Source: Shewanella olleyana (lineage in GTDB: Bacteria > Pseudomonadota > Gammaproteobacteria > Enterobacterales > Shewanellaceae). Taken from it: a DNA stretch of 64,000 nucleotides. Positions 18,937 through 27,517 of the stretch are shown one piece after another. How positions within the stretch are numbered: position 1 is the stretch's first letter; each line of letters starts with the position of its first letter. A program made the position numbers and the translations under genes. The notes beneath the pieces are model-generated. The model was given only the letters and a program-made list of their open reading frames with translations, made no database searches and was not told the DNA's origin. The stretch is from contig NZ_JAKILD010000008.1 of assembly GCF_023283825.1 (NCBI RefSeq), forward strand, positions 108,643-172,642, in the 5' to 3' direction.

Positions 18937-18957
18937 AAGGTCAATTACAAAGTCATA

Positions 18958-19137
18958 ATGAACTTATCTTGTGCCACTTGTGTTTTAACGACTTCGTATT
19001 TAATAACCTACGCTTCTACTGCGGTTATCGAATGTAATAATTGCCTCGCTGAACAGCAAGATGCTTAAACAGTAAAATCAGAGGCTGGCTCTGTTTTATC
19101 GTCCATTGTTTAAATAGAACCTATTTGACACAAAAAG
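18958..19137 (+). pseudogene. Decayed copy of the secreted CxxC protein gene at 25725
   Basis: Reading from ATG 18958 gives MNLSCATCVLTTSYL, then STAVIECNNCLAEQQDA and an in-frame TAA at 19066. This parallels the intact protein at 25725-26018 (MNLSFAACVLAAS, then FAAVIECNDCSAEQRDA). Similarity resumes after the stop (GSV) and at the 3' end (AACCTATTT, 19118-19126), with a deletion between. The copy has lost the coding frame and is a pseudogene. It lies directly downstream of the GNAT pseudogene. Confidence 0.7.
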
Positions 19138-19199
19138 ATGTTATTGACCAAACTTTAAAGCAGCAAGTTTAGCAAGCTAGTCAATAACACCTTAATCAA

Positions 19200-19222
19200 T
19201 AACCCGAATAATTATTTCGGGT
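19200..19222 (-). terminator. Weak hairpin at the TRIC gene stop
   Basis: AACCCGAA / TTCGGGTT around a 7-nt loop. The stop codon of the TRIC gene is inside the hairpin. No long T run follows, so termination strength is doubtful. Confidence 0.4.
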
Positions 19223-19850
19223 TAATGACAGCCCAATTCGGTACCACTAAGTTATTTTTGATAACAAGATGGCGTAAATAGATGATTAATGCTGAAGCAA
19301 CAACGGCACTGACTCCCTTATATTCAGGAGCGTAAGCTAATGTCATTGCATGCACGGTTCCTCCTAGCGCAATAGGGATAGCATACAACTCTCGGGACAA
19401 AATCAAAGAAGGTCTTTGTAAAAGCAAGTCTCGAATAATTCCACCACCTACCGCTGTCATCGTACCCAGAATAATAGGCGCTATAGGCAGTCCAAAGCCA
19501 AACGACCAAGCCTTTTCAGTACCTTGGATACAAAACATGGCAACCGCAAACGCATCAATATAAAGGTATGCTTTTGTTATCCATTTTCGTGTCAATAAAG
19601 AGCGTGAATAAAAGCCAATAATAGCTGCAACAATGGCTATATATATGTAAGAGATATCTTCAGCCCAGAAGATAGGAGTGTCTAATAAGCAATCTCGAAT
19701 CGTCCCGCCACCCACGGCAGAAATAATACCCAGCACGATAATTGAAAATATATCAATTTGTTGTTTGTTGACAGCCAATACCGCTGATATGGAAAATGCA
19801 GCGGTACCAAGGATGGTTAAAAATTCAATAAAAGTTAAAGAACTGAACAT
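19212..19850 (-). CDS. TRIC-type (UPF0126) cation channel family membrane protein
   Basis: A 212-residue inner-membrane protein with six to seven hydrophobic helices and an internal duplication: the motif AVGGGTIRDCLL and its second copy AVGGGIIRDLLL mark the two halves. This is the bacterial TRIC/YadS family; eukaryotic TRICs pass K+, but the physiological ion here is unknown. The ATG at 19850 (MFSSLTFIEFLTILG) is preferred to an upstream TTG, because the first helix starts there and GAGA lies upstream. It is 162 bp downstream of the COG0523 GTPase gene on the same strand. Confidence 0.83.
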   Translation of the reverse strand: MFSSLTFIEFLTILGTAAFSISAVLAVNKQQIDIFSIIVLGIISAVGGGTIRDCLLDTPIFWAEDISYIYIAIVAAIIGFYSRSLLTRKWITKAYLYIDAFAVAMFCIQGTEKAWSFGFGLPIAPIILGTMTAVGGGIIRDLLLQRPSLILSRELYAIPIALGGTVHAMTLAYAPEYKGVSAVVASALIIYLRHLVIKNNLVVPNWAVINPK

Positions 19851-19928
19851 GTTAATCTCAATGTAAACTAAATATAAAAGGCTCACAGATGGCAAGCAAT
19901 TTATGAATAAATGCTATGCCATCGTGAT

Positions 19929-19940
19929 TTCACATGTGAA
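19929..19940. promoter_or_regulatory. 12-bp palindrome upstream of the TRIC gene
   Basis: TTCACATGTGAA is a perfect palindrome 79 bp upstream of the chosen TRIC start, in the 162-bp gap after the GTPase gene. It could be a repressor operator giving this gene its own promoter. The regulator is unknown. Confidence 0.3.
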
Positions 19941-20012
19941 TTTTACAGCAAACTGAGTGACATTATTAAAATTCCCACAAATAAAATAGGGAAATTTAAT
20001 TATCTTGAAAAG

Positions 20013-21086
20013 TTAGTTATTCACACAGCATGCTAATAGTTGTGATTCTAACTTTGCGCGATCTAACAGTCCCTTTTGTCCAATAAATACGATATTTGAT
20101 CGTTTATCAGCCTCTTCCCATGCACCAGAATTTGTGCAACTCCATCGACTTCCTACTCGTTGATAGGTCGTTTTTTCGGTGCTATCCAAAACATCTAATA
20201 CCCCTTTTCCACGTATTACCGTGACGGGAAGCTGAGCAAAAAATTGATTTAATGCTTCTCGCTCAAGTGGTTTTGATAGAGTGAAGCTAATACTTTCAAA
20301 ATTATCAGAGTGTGATTTATCTTCCACAGGCAAAATTCTCATTTTCTTACCTGGTTCAGATAATCCCAATATTGCTGATGCTGGGACTTTGCCAAATTCA
20401 CTTTCTAGTAGTGACTTTTGAGGGTAATGCTTTTGCAAGTACTCAATAACCTCAGCTCTTGTTTCTGCAGAAACAATGTCAAGTTTATTCAACAGCAGAA
20501 TATCTGCAGACTGCATCTGTCTAGAGATGGTTCCTGCTGTGTATTCTGTGGCAACTTGAGACAATAATGTTTCTGCATCTAAAACTGTAATGATACCGTC
20601 AAGATAAATAGCAGGATTAACTAGTGCCACTTGTGCAATACCATTGGGTTCAGCAATGCCACTTGCCTCGATGATGATCGCATCTGGCGCATCTTCTTTT
20701 TCAGTTAACTCAATCAAGGTTTTGGTTAAGTCACCAGAGACTGCGCAACATGCGCAGCCGTTGGTTAAACTGATCATTTCATCTGTTTTTGACTCAATCA
20801 GTTCCGCATCAATATTGATACGACCAAAATCATTGACCAAAACAGCCAGCTTCATACCATGAGGAGTATTAAGTAAATGGTTTAGGGTCGTAGTTTTACC
20901 TGACCCTAAAAATCCACTCAGTATAGTCAATGGAAGCGACTTCTTATTTAGCACAGGTTTATGTTTTCGCATTGCTAATGCAGCAAAAAACATGCCTGAT
21001 AAGGCTCGACGACTTTCTTCTGTTTTAGTCTGAATGTCTGAGTCAGACACGCTTGTATTAAAGATTTGATCATCAAGTGGCTTCAT
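20013..21086 (-). CDS. COG0523 (CobW/ZNG1) family GTP-binding metallochaperone-like protein
   Basis: A 357-residue cytoplasmic G3E GTPase. Walker A GSGKTT is at 61-66 and the metal-binding CxCC motif is Cys111-Ala-Cys113-Cys114 (NGCACC). A C-terminal CobW_C-like domain includes VTVIRGKGVLDV and the end QLLACC. The N-terminus carries about 50 extra residues. Family members deliver Zn, Co or other metals to client enzymes. The gene starts 2 bp after the amidohydrolase stop, so the likely client is that metal-dependent enzyme. It is not linked to the cobalamin operon despite the CobW name. Confidence 0.85.
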   Translation of the reverse strand: MKPLDDQIFNTSVSDSDIQTKTEESRRALSGMFFAALAMRKHKPVLNKKSLPLTILSGFLGSGKTTTLNHLLNTPHGMKLAVLVNDFGRINIDAELIESKTDEMISLTNGCACCAVSGDLTKTLIELTEKEDAPDAIIIEASGIAEPNGIAQVALVNPAIYLDGIITVLDAETLLSQVATEYTAGTISRQMQSADILLLNKLDIVSAETRAEVIEYLQKHYPQKSLLESEFGKVPASAILGLSEPGKKMRILPVEDKSHSDNFESISFTLSKPLEREALNQFFAQLPVTVIRGKGVLDVLDSTEKTTYQRVGSRWSCTNSGAWEEADKRSNIVFIGQKGLLDRAKLESQLLACCVNN

Positions 21087-21088
21087 AA

Positions 21089-22753
21089 TTAATCCTTTGC
21101 CTCAAATTTAACGCCACCTTTTACGGTGCCCCAAATCGGAATATCTTTGATAGATTTTGACTCAACCTCTAATGGGTTCTCATCCAGAACGGTAAAGTCA
21201 GCAAACTTTCCTTGTTCGATGCTACCCAAGGTGGTTTCTAAACCAAGAATATAAGCCGCATCAATCGTCACTGCGCGAAGCGCTCTTTCCACGCCAATAC
21301 ACTCATCGGGTGCAACGACCGTTTCGCCATCCTCTGCAACACGATTTACAGCTGCATACACAGCCGTTAGAGGCAGCATAGGAACAACTACTTGCGGATA
21401 ATCAGAGTGCAACGCAAAAGTGACACCTTCTCTCTCAAGTGTACCTAATCGTGCCACAGTTTCTGAACGATCAGGACCGTAAGCATGATCTCTGTGTAAC
21501 AAGCTACGGAAGTGAGAGAAATAATTATTAACGCTGGCAATTCCGCCTAGGCTTTTCAATCTGCGAGCCTGCATTTGATTACTCATGGCGTAATGCTCTA
21601 CCGTAAAGCGGTGGTCAAAGCGTGGGTGTTTTGCTTGTAACTCAGCTAAAGCATCCAAGGTCAGGTCAATAGCAAAATCACCATTTGCATGACAATGTAG
21701 CTGTAATCCTGCGTCCCAGTATGGCTTCATTATTTTTGCTAAATTACTATCACCCGGTTGACCATTTGAGCCATCTAGATAGCCCGGAAAGCCGACTAGT
21801 GAACCCATCAGTGGGTATGAGCCATCACTCATGAATTTGATGCCGCCAAAACACAGGTCATCGGTTTCATTCTTCTTAAGTGTATCCATATACTGAGGGC
21901 CTGCGTCACCAAACTTAGCATTCAGTGCAGCAGCGTATGGCGTTAGACGTATACGTACAGGAAACTCAGCGTCTTGCGTTGCTGCCTGGTGGTCTGCAAG
22001 CTCAATATCAAAATCAATCACGCCAAACATTAAATCGGCAATGGTTGTCACGCCAGCTCGGTTGGCAATATCAGCCATGAATTTAAGACCAGGGACACCA
22101 CTTGCCTCTGAAATTGTCTGCATGATAGGAATAAGTGCATGGCTACAAGCCTCTGGCTCGGTAACAATGCCCTTTAAGCGACCATCTTCATAAAATTTAA
22201 TATGAGGGTCATTGCTATGTTGAGGAATATTAGACAACTCAATCGCAGGCGTATTCATATAAATCAAGTGTGGTGCCCAAGAAATAAGGTAGATTGGACG
22301 AGTTGAACTAATCTTATCCAATACGTCACGTTCTAATACACCGCCACCTTGTTTTGCTTCATCGTAACCCCAAGCAATCAAGGGTGCCGTTGGGTCTTTT
22401 TCTTCTTTATCTGCTTTGCGTAGAAAGTCTAAAATTTCTTCACAGTTTTTCAGCGGTTTATTCATGCCATTTCTTCCTGGCCACGCTAATGGTCCAATAA
22501 AGTTCAATGACATAAAGCCAGAAGACATCCAGCAATGAGAATGCGGTTCGATGAAACCTGGCATAATCACTTTGTTTTCAAAAGAGTTATCAACTTCCCA
22601 GTCATATTGAGCTAGCCAAGGAGACATTGAGTCAATGGTACCTGTTGATAATACTTTGCCATCTAAAACGGCGACAGCTTCAACTTCTGGGCGGCCTGGA
22701 TCCATTGTTAGCACTTTTTTTGCTGTAAATACGGTTACTTTTTTGTTTGTCAT
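21089..22753 (-). CDS. Amidohydrolase family protein (YtcJ-like)
   Basis: A 554-residue metal-dependent hydrolase of the amidohydrolase superfamily. Metal ligands are recognisable: HSH in MPGFIEPHSHCW (His71, His73), LHCHANGDFAID, RFTVEHYAMS and the Asp in FALHSDYPQVVVP. The C-terminus has the usual FTVLDENPLEV beta-sandwich segment. No signal peptide is seen, and substrate cannot be assigned; YtcJ-like members act on N-substituted amides. A good AAAGG box precedes the ATG. It forms a tight pair with the COG0523 GTPase gene, with an ABM protein gene 89 bp upstream on the same strand. Confidence 0.85.
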   Translation of the reverse strand: MTNKKVTVFTAKKVLTMDPGRPEVEAVAVLDGKVLSTGTIDSMSPWLAQYDWEVDNSFENKVIMPGFIEPHSHCWMSSGFMSLNFIGPLAWPGRNGMNKPLKNCEEILDFLRKADKEEKDPTAPLIAWGYDEAKQGGGVLERDVLDKISSTRPIYLISWAPHLIYMNTPAIELSNIPQHSNDPHIKFYEDGRLKGIVTEPEACSHALIPIMQTISEASGVPGLKFMADIANRAGVTTIADLMFGVIDFDIELADHQAATQDAEFPVRIRLTPYAAALNAKFGDAGPQYMDTLKKNETDDLCFGGIKFMSDGSYPLMGSLVGFPGYLDGSNGQPGDSNLAKIMKPYWDAGLQLHCHANGDFAIDLTLDALAELQAKHPRFDHRFTVEHYAMSNQMQARRLKSLGGIASVNNYFSHFRSLLHRDHAYGPDRSETVARLGTLEREGVTFALHSDYPQVVVPMLPLTAVYAAVNRVAEDGETVVAPDECIGVERALRAVTIDAAYILGLETTLGSIEQGKFADFTVLDENPLEVESKSIKDIPIWGTVKGGVKFEAKD

Positions 22754-22842
22754 AGCCTTTATCCTATTTGTATTTCTTTATTTTCGTTAAGTTACAATTT
22801 TTTATTTGCGTAAAGTCAATCAGTTAAACCGCTAAGCTAAAG

Positions 22843-23157
22843 CTAAACCTCAACTAAATGCTTGCTGGTCAGTAAAATATTTTTAATCTCTAGTACATTG
22901 GCAATCGGCGTTAAATCTTCAATTTGCTTGTTTCGTAGGGGACTATCTAGCCACGCTTGATAGCAAGACTCTTTTTCCCAACAACAGTGAATATAAGTCA
23001 CACGGGGATCTTCATCGGAAGCTAATACTTCTCCATATTTAAATCCTGCTATCGTCTCTGCAGCTTCTTCAATGCAGCGTCTTTCTTTCCAGATTTTTAT
23101 TAGTTCTGCATTGTTATCATCTGCCACTGTAAGCATCATAAAAGAGTGAAAACTCAT
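22843..23157 (-). CDS. ABM (antibiotic biosynthesis monooxygenase-like) dimeric alpha/beta-barrel protein
   Basis: A 104-residue protein with the small ferredoxin-like layout of ABM proteins: FHSFMMLTVADDNNAELI, then AAETIAGFKYGEVL, then VTYIHCCWEKESCYQAWLDS. Such proteins act as cofactor-free oxygenases, quinol monooxygenases or haem-handling dimers; no specific role can be given. It is the first gene of the leftward cluster divergent from the LysR gene, and so probably belongs to the same regulated set as the amidohydrolase. Confidence 0.6.
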   Translation of the reverse strand: MSFHSFMMLTVADDNNAELIKIWKERRCIEEAAETIAGFKYGEVLASDEDPRVTYIHCCWEKESCYQAWLDSPLRNKQIEDLTPIANVLEIKNILLTSKHLVEV

Positions 23158-23229
23158 ATCGAACTACCTCTAAGTTGGTTGAATTAGGTGTTAGTTTATA
23201 GGGGAAAACTGAATTGACCTCCTCGCTAA

Positions 23230-23248
23230 GTGAGGACGCGGTTCTCAC
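23230..23248. promoter_or_regulatory. Candidate LysR operator in a divergent promoter region
   Basis: GTGAG-N9-CTCAC, a 19-bp interrupted palindrome, lies in the 238-bp gap between the ABM gene (leftward) and the LysR gene (rightward). A LysR regulator commonly binds such a site to control itself and the divergent operon. It overlaps a second palindrome, TCCTC-N7-GAGGA. Confidence 0.35.
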
Positions 23249-23395
23249 TTCGTCACAAGGTTTACTGGGGAAATAACAAAAGTAGCTAATCTTGACTTTA
23301 AATACTGTTAACGCACTGATTACATTGCGTATAAATACCCACATTAAAGTGATATATTGAATAACTCTAACAACAATACTTTTAGAACTACATTA

Positions 23396-24307
23396 ATGAA
23401 TTTTAGTCTCGAGCAATTAATAGCGTTTGTTGCGGTTTATGAAGAACGCTCTTTTAGTAAAGCTGCAACAAAACTTAATAAGCATCGCACCACAACCGGA
23501 CAGGTAATCACAAACCTAGAAGATACGCTTGCCGTTGAATTAATGGTGCGGGAAGGAAGATATGTAGAACCTACAGAAGAAGCTCATTTATTGTACCACT
23601 ACGCCAAGTCGATAATAGAACAATCAAAAATCTTCGATAAAATGGCCTTAAGCCTTGCCTATGGCGGGTTGGAGTCTATCTCTTTTGGTTACTCTAGTAT
23701 GATACCGCTTGGTTTGTTACAGATAATTCGTCGCCAATTAACGAATGACTTCCCCAGTATGAAAGTCAATTTTTTAATCAAAAATAAAGCGGAGCTAGAA
23801 AAAGAAATAAAAGAAGGAAGCATCCATTTTGGTATTGCCAATGTGCATCACGGTAAGGGTATGTTCGATATGGACTCAAGTCTTATCGGTTATATTGAGT
23901 TCATGCCTTTTGTAAAGAAAGAAGGCCTTCTAGCTAATGTCACGCCTGAAATGGCGTTAACCGAGCTGCGAAAAAGCAGACAATATGTATTAAGCGCTTT
24001 TTCACAAGAAAATTTGAAAGATAAAGTCGTATTATCAGCGATTCATGAAGAAGTAGACCAAGTGGCTTTAATCATAAAAATGCTACAAGACGATAACTGT
24101 TGGGCATGGTTGCCTAAAGTCTTAAGTGAATCATCTTATGCCACCGAACATTTACAAATGATGGATCTTGAACAACTCAAACAAGGTCTAAAATTTCCTT
24201 TTGCGCTGTGGAATCCACACTCCAAACCATTAATGCCGATTAAAAAATCAATTTTGATGGCTGTAGATGAATATACAAAACATTTTACCGATCTACTTAA
24301 GCACTAA
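23396..24307 (+). CDS. LysR-family transcriptional regulator
   Basis: A 303-residue regulator taking ATG 23396 (MNFSLEQLIAFVAVYEERSF); an upstream TTG would add 13 Asn/Thr-rich residues. The winged helix-turn-helix spans about residues 4-62 (SFSKAATKLNKHRTTTGQVI), slightly unusual because the recognition helix reads KHRTTTGQV rather than the common QPAVS-type. The C-terminal part is a substrate-binding-like effector domain, though divergent. It is transcribed away from the ABM/amidohydrolase/GTPase cluster and probably regulates it. Ligand unknown. Confidence 0.82.
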   Translation: MNFSLEQLIAFVAVYEERSFSKAATKLNKHRTTTGQVITNLEDTLAVELMVREGRYVEPTEEAHLLYHYAKSIIEQSKIFDKMALSLAYGGLESISFGYSSMIPLGLLQIIRRQLTNDFPSMKVNFLIKNKAELEKEIKEGSIHFGIANVHHGKGMFDMDSSLIGYIEFMPFVKKEGLLANVTPEMALTELRKSRQYVLSAFSQENLKDKVVLSAIHEEVDQVALIIKMLQDDNCWAWLPKVLSESSYATEHLQMMDLEQLKQGLKFPFALWNPHSKPLMPIKKSILMAVDEYTKHFTDLLKH

Positions 24308-24438
24308 ACTAATCATAACTAACATAACAAGTGTTATGTCACTCGCTCATTTTCAGCAAAATCTAATTCAATCAAATTGAATTGGCTTTTGTTGATCCGT
24401 TGAATGATATCCAATCCACACTTGTGACCATCTTGAAT

Positions 24439-25636
24439 TGTATTAGTCTCGACTTGAGCTGACATTCAACTTGAAAAAGTGAGAGTTACCCGTTTTGATA
24501 AAGGTGTCGAATCTTTTAATCAAAACCAAAGGTAACTCTCATGTTGCATACTAACAATCCAATCATTAAACACAAAGCGGGTTTACTCAATTTAGCTGAA
24601 GAGCTGGGTAACGTATCCCGAGCATGTAAAGTCATGGGTGTCTCTAGAGATACATTTTATCGCTATCAAGAACTTGTTGAAGATGGTGGTATTGACGCCT
24701 TAATCGAAAAGACACGTAGAACACCTAATCTAAAGAATCGAGTTGACGAAGCGACCGAGCAGTCAGTGCTCAAATATGCTATCGACTTCCCCGCTCATGG
24801 CCAACATAGAACCAGTAATGAACTGCGTAAGTTGGGTGTATTTGTGTCAGGTAGTGGTGTTCGCTCTATTTGGCTTCGCCATAATCTAGAAAACTTCAAG
24901 AAACGGCTTAAAGCATTAGAGGACAAGGTCGCTAATGACGGGATCATACTCACCGATGCCCAAGTTGCCGCTCTTGAAAAGAAAAAACATGATGATGAAG
25001 CTTGTGGCGAGATAGAAACACATCATCCAGGCTACCTCGGCTCACAAGATACGTTCTATGTCGGCAATCTAAAAGGTGTGGGTAGGATCTACCAACAGAC
25101 TTTCGTCGATACTTATAGCAAGACTGCGTTCGCTAAGCTCTATACGACGAAAACCCCGATCACCGCAGCAGATATGCTCAACGATAAAGTGCTGCCTTAT
25201 TTCGAACAGCATGAGCTTCCTATGCTACGAATATTAACAGATAGGGGAACAGAATATTGCGGGCGAGTTGAGCAGCATGACTACCAGTTATATCTAGCAA
25301 TAAATGATATTGACCATACAAAAACTAAAGCGATGTCACCGCAAACTAATGGTATTTGTGAGCGGTTCCATAAGACAATTTTGAATGAGTTTTATCAAGT
25401 CACTTTCCGAAAAAAGCTATACGATAATTTAGACATGTTGCAAAAAGATCTAGACGAATGGATAAATTACTACAACAATGAACGAACCCATCAAGGCAAA
25501 ATGTGCTGTAGTCGAACGCCACTTGAAACATTATTGGATGGGAAACAGATTTGGGCGGATAAAAATCTAGCTCAAATCTAAGCTGACAGACACCATAAAA
25601 AATGGGTAACTGTCAGATCAAGTCTGAGCTACTACA
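24439..25636 (+). mobile_element. IS481-like insertion sequence, about 1.2 kb, apparently intact
   Basis: Imperfect terminal inverted repeats: left TGTATTAGTCTCGACTTGAG from 24439, and the right end, read inward from 25636, TGTAGTAGCTCAGACTTGAT. The similarity extends to CTGACA and then to a shared AGTTACCC-TTTT-GGTGTC block inside each end. One transposase gene fills the element. No target duplication is visible at the chosen ends. It lies between the LysR gene and the secreted CxxC gene. Confidence 0.75.
24541..25581 (+). CDS. IS481-family transposase (DDE integrase fold)
   Basis: A 346-residue transposase. The N-terminal helix-turn-helix (EELGNVSRACKVMGVSRDTF, about 20-39) is followed by an rve-type catalytic core: the first Asp in the QDTFYVG or FVDTYSKTAF region, the second in ILTDRGTEYCG, and Glu in NGICERFHKTILNEF. 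The C-terminus has the family segment WINYYNNERTHQGK. An AAAGG box precedes the ATG, and the frame is uninterrupted, so the enzyme may be active. Confidence 0.88.
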   Translation: MLHTNNPIIKHKAGLLNLAEELGNVSRACKVMGVSRDTFYRYQELVEDGGIDALIEKTRRTPNLKNRVDEATEQSVLKYAIDFPAHGQHRTSNELRKLGVFVSGSGVRSIWLRHNLENFKKRLKALEDKVANDGIILTDAQVAALEKKKHDDEACGEIETHHPGYLGSQDTFYVGNLKGVGRIYQQTFVDTYSKTAFAKLYTTKTPITAADMLNDKVLPYFEQHELPMLRILTDRGTEYCGRVEQHDYQLYLAINDIDHTKTKAMSPQTNGICERFHKTILNEFYQVTFRKKLYDNLDMLQKDLDEWINYYNNERTHQGKMCCSRTPLETLLDGKQIWADKNLAQI

Positions 25637-25724
25637 TAGTCAGAGGGCTACGAATCATGGAGCTAAGAGTCAGGTTGCGACCAATAACCTTTCTATCAAT
25701 AACCTTTCTATCAATAAAAAAGTC

Positions 25725-26018
25725 ATGATGAACTTATCTTTTGCCGCTTGTGTTTTAGCTGCTTCCTTGTTCATGGCATCAAGCACTTTTGCTGCGGTTA
25801 TCGAATGTAATGATTGTTCTGCTGAGCAGCGAGATGCTTCAATCGCTCAACGAGAGACAGGCTCTGTTTTCGTGGTGGATTTTGTTAATAAAACCGTTGA
25901 TAAATATATGATTAATGATGATGGTACTACTGAGGTATTGGATCCGACTCTAGCTGATGTGAGTAAACTTAATCAGCAATTTCCCCATCGTAAAACCTAT
26001 TTACGCGATCCTAAATAA
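25725..26018 (+). CDS. Small secreted protein with a CxxC motif
   Basis: A 97-residue protein. The start at ATG 25725 (or 25728) is chosen because a typical signal peptide begins there (MMNLSFAACVLAASLFMASS, cleavage likely after FA). The longer frame reaches back into the IS end and includes a 15-bp duplication. The mature part begins AVIECNDC with two Cys in a CxxC, then a Gln/Arg-rich stretch, FVVDFVNKTVDKYMI, and an Arg/Lys-rich end. I do not recognise the family. A periplasmic or secreted thiol or metal-binding role is possible but unproven. A decayed paralogue lies at 18958-19137. The IS ends 88 bp upstream, so its original promoter may be displaced. Confidence 0.7.
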   Translation: MMNLSFAACVLAASLFMASSTFAAVIECNDCSAEQRDASIAQRETGSVFVVDFVNKTVDKYMINDDGTTEVLDPTLADVSKLNQQFPHRKTYLRDPK

Positions 26019-26030
26019 GCGCTAGAGCGA

Positions 26031-26338
26031 ATATCGTTTATGCCGCACTTGGCACCTATACCCAAACAACCTGAAGATGCTCGATTTCAGCAAGAATTTA
26101 CACGCGTTTAGGTAAGGCATTGATTGCGGGTAATGGTTATTCCCTTTTCAAAATCAATAACGCAGCATAAACGCGTGTAAAACTTGCCCTCAGGGAGTTT
26201 CACCGTGTTCCCACTACGTTGTTGCGCTAATTTATAAGGTACCTACATTACCGCATTAACGCGCCTAGTATTGAAAACACGGTGAAGCTCTGAAACACGT
26301 ATCTTCAAGTTGTTTGGGTATATACGCATAAACGATAT
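26031..26338. repeat. 13-bp inverted repeat flanking the first MITE copy
   Basis: ATATCGTTTATGC (26031-26043) and GCATAAACGATAT (26326-26338) are perfect inverted copies immediately outside the 266-bp element. The MITE appears to have inserted into an older palindrome, perhaps the terminator of the secreted CxxC gene. Confidence 0.7.
26057..26322. mobile_element. MITE-like element, copy 1 (266 bp)
   Basis: It starts TATACCCAAACAACCTGAAG and ends CTTCAAGTTGTTTGGGTATA, giving terminal inverted repeats of about 20 bp with a TATA edge. It contains no credible gene but has further inner inverted repeats (ACACGCGTTTA / TAAACGCGTGT, CACGGTGAA / TTCACCGTG). Copy 2 (31388-31653) is the same length, in opposite orientation, with three mismatches that I counted. 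Mobilisation would need a transposase in trans, which is not in this window. Confidence 0.85.
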
Positions 26339-26382
26339 CCGTATTTCAACTCAATATGCTGTAGTCATTAAATCAGAACTGA

Positions 26383-27153
26383 TTAAAAGTGATATTTCAC
26401 CAATAAGTTCGTCACGCTTTGATCTGTGTTAAAGCCTGAGCTGCTTTTAATGCCGTATTTATTCTTCCAATAGTCATACTCAATACCCACGTATAACGCG
26501 CTTTCTCGCATGCCGACTTGTTTACCTAAATCATATTTAAGCTGCGGATTAAAATGGAAGTTTTTCTCGTAACTGCCGTCTGAATCGACAACCCAATCAA
26601 TAAAGCCATCAAATACAATTGTTGACTCGCCCACAGGCCAGCTCATTTTCCAAGTTGGGGTTATTTGCCAAGTGTCACCATCACGACCATCGGGCATTCT
26701 TTTGTACATATTTAATTGAAAAAAATCGAAGCCCGGAACGGCTAAGTCAAGCCCTGCGCCAATAAGAAAAGATTCAACATCACCTTCACCAAATTCAACG
26801 GTAGTCGCAATTAGTACGTCTTTTACAAAACCTATTTCTACAGGTTTGTCTAACATTTTACTAAAGCTAAAACGTGGAGAGAATTCGCCATAATAGGCTG
26901 TTTCACCATTTAAAAAGTCTTCTTCACCATTGTATTTTGTGAAGTCGACAAACATGAATAAATCACCAATATTCCAACCACTAGCGTGTTCATAAGTGAT
27001 TGTTTGTTGTATTTGAGGATTAACTTTAAAGTTATCACCATAAAGATAGGACAGGCTATTGTCTTGCCATTGAACTATCTCACTTGAAGTAGCCTCATTT
27101 GCTGCAACAAATGGAGCCTGACAAAGCAGTATCAGGGCGAGCAAACGTTTCAT
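26383..27153 (-). CDS. Outer-membrane OmpK/Tsx-like (nucleoside-channel family) protein
   Basis: A 256-residue protein with a signal peptide (MKRLLALILLCQAPFVAANE) and alternating hydrophobic/polar strands rich in aromatic residues, ending in Phe (LLVKYHF), as beta-barrel outer-membrane proteins do. Segments such as NLSYLYGDNF-like SLSYLYGDNFKVNPQ, SGWNIGDLFMFVDF and TWKMSWPVG match the OmpK / Tsx-like channel family. Cargo is not known; nucleosides are the family example. It is divergent from the PD40 protein gene across a 364-bp AT-rich gap in which I see no other gene. Confidence 0.8.
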   Translation of the reverse strand: MKRLLALILLCQAPFVAANEATSSEIVQWQDNSLSYLYGDNFKVNPQIQQTITYEHASGWNIGDLFMFVDFTKYNGEEDFLNGETAYYGEFSPRFSFSKMLDKPVEIGFVKDVLIATTVEFGEGDVESFLIGAGLDLAVPGFDFFQLNMYKRMPDGRDGDTWQITPTWKMSWPVGESTIVFDGFIDWVVDSDGSYEKNFHFNPQLKYDLGKQVGMRESALYVGIEYDYWKNKYGIKSSSGFNTDQSVTNLLVKYHF

Positions 27154-27517
27154 ATTAAATCCTTGTAAATGTTATATTTAATGATTACCGACAGTTATGT
27201 TTGCAAGAAGTCAAACCCCTCTTTGCCGAGATTATTCTCATAACAAAACAGCGCCAGCTATTATGACATTTTGTTTACACTTAATTAAGCGTTAGATGCT
27301 CCCGCAAAGCGAAATGTTATTTTCTTTTTTAACCCCTTTCTACTGATTTTAAATTCGACAATTAAGCCAAATGAATAAGTTATATAACCAACAAAATATG
27401 AACTCAGATTCACATTTTGTGTTTTTTATAATACCATTGCCAAAATTTCTACTCAAAAATTAGGCTACTTAACGTGGAACTGTGGCGAGTAAGTATATAA
27501 AGGGAGTTTAATAAAAG

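Noticed and set aside
23117..23344. 75-codon leftward frame in the LysR/ABM divergent gap
   Set aside because: It overlaps the ABM gene start and the divergent promoter region, with no ribosome binding site or conserved pattern.
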